NCBI GenBank assembly: GCA_025699025.1
Contig: JAILWJ010000001.1
Location: 201,148-260,487 of the forward strand
Length of the DNA: 59,340 bases
Direction of reading: 5' to 3'
Source: Nitrosarchaeum sp.
GTDB taxonomy: Archaea; Thermoproteota; Nitrososphaeria; Nitrososphaerales; Nitrosopumilaceae
Shown here: positions 53,654-59,340 of the stretch, one piece after another
How the letters are laid out: each line of letters starts with the position of its first letter
Position numbering within the stretch: position 1 is the first letter of the stretch
Notes under the pieces: generated by a model
What the model was told of the DNA's origin: nothing
Seen by the model: the letters and a program-made list of their open reading frames with translations, nothing else
The model's database searches: none
Program-made: the position numbers and the translations under genes

Positions 53654-56600
53654 GTCGATAAAAAAAATTCTTGTACTTGGTAGTGGGGCAATAAAAATCG
53701 GAGAAGCCGGCGAGAGTCGCTAAAACGACCGTCAATTTGACTACTCCGGAAGCCAATGCCTCAAAGCAATACACGAAGATGGACTGAAAAGTGTCTTAAT
53801 CAACCCAAACATTGCCACTATTCAGACTGACACTAGGTTTGCCAACCAAGTGTATCTACTTCCAGTAACGCCCGAGTATGTGGAATCAATTATCGAAAAA
53901 GAAAGGCCTGATGGAATCATGCTTGCATACGGGGGCCAGACCGCGCTAAACTGCGGAATCAAACTGGCAGAGGCAGACATACTTCAAAAGTATGGCGTCA
54001 AAGTTCTAGGCACTCAGATTCCAGGAATTCAGCGTACCGAGGACCGACAACTATTCAAGGACTCGATGAATGAATGTGGCGTCCCTGTGCTGAAAAGCAA
54101 GACTGTTAGAAATTTTGAAGATGCAAAAATCATTGCCAGCGAGTTGGGATACCCCGTAATTGTAAGGGTGGCTTATACTCTGGGCGGGAAGGGTGGCGGA
54201 GTCGCATTTAATGAAATTGAACTCCATGAAATCGTAGAACGAGGGCTAAAGGCCAGTCTTGTAGGCCAAGTACTCATTGAAGAATACATCGGACATTGGA
54301 AACAAATCGAGTATGAAGTAATGCAGGACTATGGCGGAAACAACGTAATCGTATGTAACATGGAAAATGTATTGGCCATGAAAGTTCACACTGGAGACAA
54401 CATCGTTGTTGCCCCATCTCAAACCATTGACAATCACGAATATCACATGCTTCGTTCTGCTGCATTGCGTGCAACAAAGCATGTGGGCATTGTGGGCGAA
54501 TGCAATATCCAATACGCACTAGAGCCAGAATCTGATAGGTATGTTGCAATTGAAATCAATCCTAGACTGTCCCGTTCATCCGCACTTGCAAGTAAAGCCA
54601 CGGGGTATCCGCTTGCATACATGTCTGCAAAAATTGGGCTGGGTTATGATCTGTCTGAACTTGTAAATAGAATCACTAAAAGCACAACTGCCTGCTTTGA
54701 ACCATCACTTGATTATGTGGTGACCAAACATCCAAGATGGGACTTTGCAAAATTTGAGCTTGTAAACAGAAAACTTGGCCCCACCATGAAATCCGTTGGA
54801 GAGGTAATGGCCGTTGGTAGAACCTTTGAGGAATCACTCCAAAAATCAATCCGAATGCTGGATATTGGAAATGACGGCTTGGTCCTTAACCGTCAGACAG
54901 GAAAATCTTACACTGAGGAAGAAATTGAAAGCAAGCTGTCCCGCCCTGATGATCAAATACTGTATAATGTGACAATTGCACTAAAGATGGGAATCTCTGT
55001 TGAGAGAATCTACAAACTGTCTGCAATTGATCCGTGGTTTATTGAGAAAATTCAAAACATCGTAAATGTGGAAGAAAAGCTAAAAAAATCTGAGTTAGAC
55101 AAGGCATTGCTCTGGGAGGCAAAAAAGATGGGCTTTTCAGACAAGCAAATTGCCCGCGCAAAAGACAAAACCCCTGACCAGATACGTGACTTGAGAAAAA
55201 AACACGGCGTGCTGCCTTCCGTTAAGCAAATAGACACGCTTGCAGCAGAATGGCCTGCCGTAACAAACTATCTCTATCTGACTTATGGTGGAAACTCTCA
55301 TGATGTTGAAATTGCACCCGAAGACAAGGGAATAATCGTGGTTGGCGCCGGACCGTACCGCATTGGAAGCAGCGTCGAATTTGATTGGGGCACTGTCAAT
55401 ATGGTTTGGGGCCTTCAAGAAAACGGGGAAAAAAATGTCTCTGTTGTAAACTGTAATCCTGAAACGGTTTCCACTGACTATGACATATGTACGCGACTAT
55501 ACTTTGAAGAACTAACCCAGGAAAGAATTCTAGATATTGCAGACTTTGAGCATCCAAAAGGAATCATAACTTGTGTCGGCGGACAGACTGCAAACAACCT
55601 TACTCCCGGCCTTGCAGAGCATGGAATCAACATTATGGGAACAAGTGCACATGATGTTGACAGGGCAGAAGACCGCTCAAAGTTTAGCGCAGAGCTTGAC
55701 AAGTTGCATATCAAGCAACCCCGCTGGCAGGCCTTTTCAAATCTAAGTGAGGCAAAAACCTTTGCTCAGGAAGTTGGGTTCCCTGTCATTGTCAGGCCTT
55801 CATATGTTCTCTCAGGGGCCGCAATGAAAGTTGTCTGGTCACAAGATGAACTAAAGACATACATCAAAGAGGCAACAGATGTTTCCCCGGATCATCCTGT
55901 TGTGATTTCCAAATTCATGTTAAACTCCCTTGAGGTGGACGTGGATGGAATTTGTAATGGCAAAGACGTCATCATCGGTGCAATCGTTGAGCATATTGAC
56001 AGTGCCGGAGTGCACTCAGGTGATGCAATGATGTGCATACCTCCTTGGCGTCTTAGCAATAAAATTATTGAAACAATCACTGAATACACAAAAAAGATTG
56101 CAACAACATTTAATGTTAAAGGACCGTTTAATTTGCAATTTCTAATTCACGATGATCATGTCTATGTGATTGAGTTGAATATCAGGGCATCACGTTCTAT
56201 GCCGTTTGTATCAAAGCTTGTAAAGCTTAACTTGATTGCGCTTGCCGCAAAGGCGATTCTGGGAAAGCCGCTTCCAAAAATACCTGAAAACAAGTGGCAG
56301 AAAATTCCAAACTTTGGAATCAAAGTACCTCAATTCTCTTTTATGCAATTGGATGGCGCAGATATTGCACTGGGTGTGGAGATGCAATCCACCGGTGAGG
56401 CAGCGTGTTTTGGAAGCAGTTTCTTTGATGCGCTTGCAAAGGGATTGACTTCTGTAGGATATAACTTGCCGTCAAGTGGCTCTGCCCTTGTGACTGTGGG
56501 TGGTGCACAAAACAAGGAAAAGCTACTCCAAACAATTGCAAGACTCAAAAATCTTGGGTTTAAGATCCTGGCAACAGAGCACACTGCAGAATTCTTCCAA

Positions 56601-56903
56601 GAAAAAATCGGTGAGGTTCAGGTAGTCCATAAAATCTCAGAGCCTCAAAGAAAACCAAACATCGCTGACTTGCTCTACGAGCGAAAAATTGATTTTATCA
56701 TAAACATTCCAAGCACTTCTACACTTGAAAAGTATGTTGGAATGCTAGATGACGAATACCAAATCCGAAGGAAATCATTAGAGCTTGGAATTCCGGTATT
56801 GACCACAATCGAATTGGCAGAATCATTTGTCAAGACATTGGAATGGCTCAAAGATAATGAGACTACCAAAGATCCAATAGAACCATATGACAAGATAGAA
56901 TGA
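53640..56903 (+). CDS. carB: carbamoyl-phosphate synthase large subunit, split by a 21-nt intron-like insert
   Basis: Makes carbamoyl phosphate from ammonia, bicarbonate and 2 ATP. The product (about 1080 residues when the insert is removed) has both ATP-grasp halves, a central oligomerisation domain and a C-terminal MGS-like regulatory domain. The start is CTG 53640 (LPKNESIKKILVLGSG) behind GGAGG; the ATG overlapping the carA stop (53650) is out of frame and hits a stop after three codons. After GEAGE the frame is broken by 21 nt with a TAA, then resumes FDYSGSQ. No other damage exists in 3 kb and codon use is normal, so the gene is not decaying. Gene callers would mark this as a pseudogene or start it at 53850. 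Confidence 0.92.
53715..53735 (+). other. 21-nt bulge-helix-bulge intron in carB (candidate)
   Basis: Bases 53715-53735 carry an in-frame TAA (53721-53723). Central helix GGCG/CGTC (53709-53712 with 53730-53733, one G-U pair), 3-nt bulges AGA (53713-53715) and AAT (53734-53736), inner hairpin GTCG-CTAAAA-CGAC (53716-53729). Cleavage after the second base of each bulge, the known rule, joins GGCGAG to TTTGAC and restores GEFDYSG with no extra residue. A possible outer helix CGGAG/CTCCG (53699-53703 with 53744-53748) lies further out across an internal loop. Confidence 0.82.
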
Positions 56904-56920
56904 GTGTTTTTGATTTCTTT

Positions 56921-57673
56921 TTACAGAACTTGACTAATCATTGATTCATCCCCGATGATTGTCCCATCAAGTGTGACAATCCTTGCCGACGATATGTCTT
57001 TTATTTTTTCAACGATTGGCGAGATTGACTTTTTATATTTTCTTTTACGAGTCGCGTAAAAATATTTGTTAAATGAAGGCATGATGGTTATTTCTATTTC
57101 TCCGGATTTGTTTGGGAATATGTTTTCTTTGCTGGTTTTTAGTGAAATCCATACTCTTTGACCGTTTAGAACCGACTCCTCATCAAAAAACACTGGATGC
57201 ACGTGTCCCATTACGATTTTATCTACATGTGAAAAATTTTCAGAAGGCATTGTATGTCCATGCGTTAGCAGTATGTTGTCTTGCACCATCCCTGTGGAGC
57301 TGATCATCGAAACTTCATCTGGCACAAGTCTTGCGATATTTGCATCGTGGTTTCCCGGAATCAATACTATATGGCATTTTTTCTTTATCTCTTCAAAAAA
57401 CAATGGCACTTCATCCCATTCGTTTCTTGAGATACTCTTGATGCTTGATTTGATGTCCCCCAGAAGTATGAGTGAATCCGGTCTTTCAGAATCTATGATT
57501 TCGGATATTTCGGCAATTGTCTCGTTAATTGACGAATTGCGCCCTATGAAAATCTCATTTGTTGCTAGGCTGGTTTCAAACCCTATGTGCATGTCTGTTG
57601 CAATGACGCTTTTCTCTGCTCCTTCCAAAACAAGTGCCGGCTTTGATGGTACTATCCTAAGGTGTGACATCAA
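56921..57673 (-). CDS. calcineurin-like metallophosphoesterase
   Basis: 250 residues with the metal-site motifs DMHIG, LILLGDIKSS, LIPGNHDA, LTHGH and GHVHPVF in order. A soluble hydrolase related to archaeal UDP-2,3-diacylglucosamine-hydrolase-like or ligase-associated phosphoesterases; substrate unknown. Convergent with carB. Confidence 0.88.
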   Translation of the reverse strand: MMSHLRIVPSKPALVLEGAEKSVIATDMHIGFETSLATNEIFIGRNSSINETIAEISEIIDSERPDSLILLGDIKSSIKSISRNEWDEVPLFFEEIKKKCHIVLIPGNHDANIARLVPDEVSMISSTGMVQDNILLTHGHTMPSENFSHVDKIVMGHVHPVFFDEESVLNGQRVWISLKTSKENIFPNKSGEIEITIMPSFNKYFYATRKRKYKKSISPIVEKIKDISSARIVTLDGTIIGDESMISQVL

Positions 57674-57704
57674 AGATATACGCTAGGCTTTGGATTAAAC
57701 CCTT

Positions 57705-58007
57705 GTGAGTAAGACGTCTGAAAAAATCGAGTCTGTTGTTTCGCAAGGCCGTGTCAAATTGCACATTTTTGAGCCAAGCAAAAGAAAAATCTGGACTGTG
57801 GTTGGAATGGGTGAGGAGCACTGGCTAGATCCTGATTTGGACTATTGCTCTTGCCCCGGATATTATTTTGGCAAGCTAAACAAAAAACAAGGATGCTATC
57901 ACCTGGAAGCTGCAATCGTTGCAAAAAAAGAAAATAAATTTGAAACCATCTCCTTTTTGGATGAAGAATATGCAGATTTTGTTGCTGGTCTGATATCTGA
58001 TTTGTAG
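57705..58007 (+). CDS. SWIM zinc-finger protein
   Basis: 100 residues with YCSCPGYYFGKLNKKQGCYHL, which fits the SWIM pattern CxC...CxH. SWIM domains bind DNA or proteins; in archaea and eukaryotes they occur with Rad51-paralog (Shu-type) partners. GTG start; 32 bp from the divergent phosphoesterase gene. Confidence 0.82.
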   Translation: MSKTSEKIESVVSQGRVKLHIFEPSKRKIWTVVGMGEEHWLDPDLDYCSCPGYYFGKLNKKQGCYHLEAAIVAKKENKFETISFLDEEYADFVAGLISDL

Positions 58008-58052
58008 TGATTGATTCGAATTGTTAATAACATGAAATACTGTATCATATCT

Positions 58053-58304
58053 ATGGATGAAAATCAAATAAATGAAGAGATAGAAAAAATTGCAAATTTA
58101 ATGGTCCATGATAATCTGTCATACGATGAGCAAGACTTGGAAAAATTAGAAAAATACAAAGATCAAATAAAGTCCGATTGTACTATTGGGGATGAGGATG
58201 CAATGAAATTAGTTTATGAGACATTGCTTTATAGAAAATTAAAAAATTCTGATTCTGATGATCCTCTTCAAAAAGGAGATCAGTTTGGTGCCGGATTCAG
58301 CTAG
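58053..58304 (+). CDS. conserved hypothetical acidic protein, 83 aa
   Basis: Highly charged helical protein (DENQINEEIEKIANLM ...). ATG 58053 is about 28 nt from TATA-like GTTAATAA and is preferred to the earlier in-frame start at 58011. No domain recognised. Confidence 0.58.
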   Translation: MDENQINEEIEKIANLMVHDNLSYDEQDLEKLEKYKDQIKSDCTIGDEDAMKLVYETLLYRKLKNSDSDDPLQKGDQFGAGFS

Positions 58305-58305
58305 C

Positions 58306-58605
58306 CTATCCTAGTGGGACTGTGTCGATATCTTCTTTTGACACGCCTTTCCAAAGACCGATCATTCCTTCCGGTTCTACTTGCTCGACTTTGGTGATCT
58401 GTTGAATCTTTATGTGATCCGGGTTTGGAGGCATCCAAAGCATTGCCATGTAGTCTCCGATGTTTCCCACCTTGGTTGGTAATGCCATGGTGACTTTTTC
58501 CTTTGAAAATCCTTTTGAGACTAGTGCATTTACTGCTTTTTCTCGAAGATCCATTTTTCCGTGTAGGAAAAGATAGACATCTTTCTGAGTATCAATTTCT
58601 GCCAT
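58306..58605 (-). CDS. conserved hypothetical protein, 99 aa
   Basis: Soluble protein with a central MALPTKVGNIGDYMAMLWMP stretch and no recognised domain. ATG start. Its stop is 1 bp from the stop of the convergent gene 58053-58304. Confidence 0.58.
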   Translation of the reverse strand: MAEIDTQKDVYLFLHGKMDLREKAVNALVSKGFSKEKVTMALPTKVGNIGDYMAMLWMPPNPDHIKIQQITKVEQVEPEGMIGLWKGVSKEDIDTVPLG

Positions 58606-58694
58606 GAATAATTTGATTTTTTAAACTAAATCAATCTTTCCTGACTTCAAACCTGCCAAAAAGGGTTAAATTAGTAGGCACGAAATTTTCTATT

Positions 58695-58988
58695 GTGAAG
58701 ATCTTCACTGTGGGAAGCAAATCTTTTGTAACTAGTTTTCAACTAGCTGGCGTTCCGGGAATTATTTCTGAAACCCCCCAAAAGGCATTGGATGAAATCA
58801 AACGACTAACTGGCGATTCTGATGTGGGTCTGATTCTTGTAAGTGATGATATCTCCGAACCAATCAATGACGAACTAACTGCACTGCGTGCAGAAAAATC
58901 GACTCTCGTTTTTGCGTTGCCTGCAGCTGGAAGTGAAAAATCCGAAGTGGATTACCGCGTAATGCTCAAAAAGATTCTCGGCGTATAG
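58695..58988 (+). CDS. atpF: A-type ATP synthase subunit F
   Basis: 97 residues with the subunit F pattern: MKIFTVGSKSFVTSFQLAGV and VGLILVSDDISEPI, ending in DYRVMLKKILGV. Part of the rotor stalk of the archaeal ATP synthase. GTG start. It is alone here; the rest of the synthase operon is not in view. Confidence 0.88.
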   Translation: MKIFTVGSKSFVTSFQLAGVPGIISETPQKALDEIKRLTGDSDVGLILVSDDISEPINDELTALRAEKSTLVFALPAAGSEKSEVDYRVMLKKILGV

Positions 58989-59029
58989 CTCATTTAATCT
59001 ACTTATATCCTGAACTCTCAAGCCATATC

Positions 59030-59340
59030 ATGAAGACTGCTTTTGTCAAAGAGCCATCTGTTATTTCAATTACTGAAACTGAAAAACCTGTTTTGAATTC
59101 AGGCGATGTCCTTGTGCAAATGCATGCATGCGGAATATGCGGCTCGGATCTGGAAAAAGTTTTTGGACATTACGGGCAGCCATCTATGAGGCTGGGACAT
59201 GAACCATCAGGAGTCATCGTTGATGTTGGCCATGGCGTAACTGGTTTTAAAAAAGGCGATAGGGTGTTTACACATCACCATGTGCCCTGTTATGATTGTC
59301 ATTTGTGCAATCATGGAAATGAAACCATGTGTCAAAAGTA
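59030..59340 (+). CDS. zinc-dependent alcohol dehydrogenase (3' truncated by window)
   Basis: The first 103 codons of a medium-chain dehydrogenase: the N-terminal GroES-like domain with catalytic zinc site ACGICGSDLEKV and GHEPSGVIVDVG, and the structural zinc site starting CYDCHLCNHGNETMC. ATG start with TATA-like CTTATATCC about 24 nt upstream. Runs off the window end. Confidence 0.9.
   Translation, partial: MKTAFVKEPSVISITETEKPVLNSGDVLVQMHACGICGSDLEKVFGHYGQPSMRLGHEPSGVIVDVGHGVTGFKKGDRVFTHHHVPCYDCHLCNHGNETMCQK

Noticed and set aside
53478-53723. ORF ending in the carB insert, readable as a separate small protein
   Set aside because: Its last 28 codons are the CarB N-terminus; the upstream part is an out-of-frame reading of carA.
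53640-53850. carB as a simple pseudogene or frameshift
   Set aside because: The insert is a multiple of three, is exactly excisable by the bulge-helix-bulge rule, and the remaining 3 kb is intact.
1-59340. CRISPR arrays, insertion sequences, prophage or integrase sites
   Set aside because: No spaced direct repeats, transposase or integrase ORFs, or tRNA-end duplications were seen.

Overview
The window is a gene-dense, AT-rich stretch of an ammonia-oxidising archaeon, most like Nitrosopumilus (Nitrososphaerota/Thaumarchaeota). The evidence is a Cdv/ESCRT-type division locus with CdvC (Vps4), ribosomal protein eL40, an A-type ATP synthase subunit, pyruvoyl arginine decarboxylase, F420-type LLM oxidoreductase, PEFG/PEF-type C-terminal sorting tails, a membrane-anchored cupredoxin, stand-alone Lrp/AsnC RAM domains, and leaderless genes with a TATA box about 25-30 nt before the start codon. 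No insertion sequence, CRISPR array, prophage or rRNA was seen, and no gap exceeds 300 bases.

Layout. 1-12.8 kb: truncated YyaL-like protein, lineage-specific envelope proteins, VOC dioxygenase, TerC, DEAD-box helicase, DsbA-like protein, tRNA-Thr(TGT), CPBP-like membrane protein, PvlArgDC. 12.8-21 kb: PepF, UBP zinc finger, pyrophosphatase, CBS protein, a lysine-rich histone-tail-like mini-protein, tRNA-Val(CAC), eL40, SucCD. 21-30 kb: Dps-like protein, IleRS, PurD, formyl-THF cyclo-ligase, FolD, a monooxygenase/cupin pair, PurN (a one-carbon and purine cluster). 30-37 kb: small Cys-rich/RAM operon, PEFG protein, glycerate kinase, Fe-ADH, LLM oxidoreductase, small unknowns, FMN-binding protein. 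37-43.6 kb: uvrB-uvrA-uvrC operon. 43.6-50 kb: cupredoxin, citrate synthase flanked by two small related proteins, DHH phosphoesterase, RidA, TrmB-like regulator. 50-52.4 kb: three-gene ESCRT/Cdv-like operon. 52.4-57 kb: carA-carB. 57-59.3 kb: phosphoesterase, SWIM protein, ATP synthase subunit F and a truncated zinc ADH.

The main discovery candidate is in carB. The reading frame is interrupted by exactly 21 nt (53715-53735) containing an in-frame TAA. The insert folds into a textbook bulge-helix-bulge, and cutting at the standard positions restores the conserved GEFDYSG motif exactly. This is best explained as a tiny archaeal (tRNA-endonuclease type) intron in a protein-coding gene. The same window has a tRNA-Val with a 17-nt non-canonical intron in its variable loop, of the same architecture. 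carB also appears to start at CTG behind a strong Shine-Dalgarno sequence. Other points of interest are three GC-rich structured intergenic elements, the ESCRT-like operon, and several small genes.
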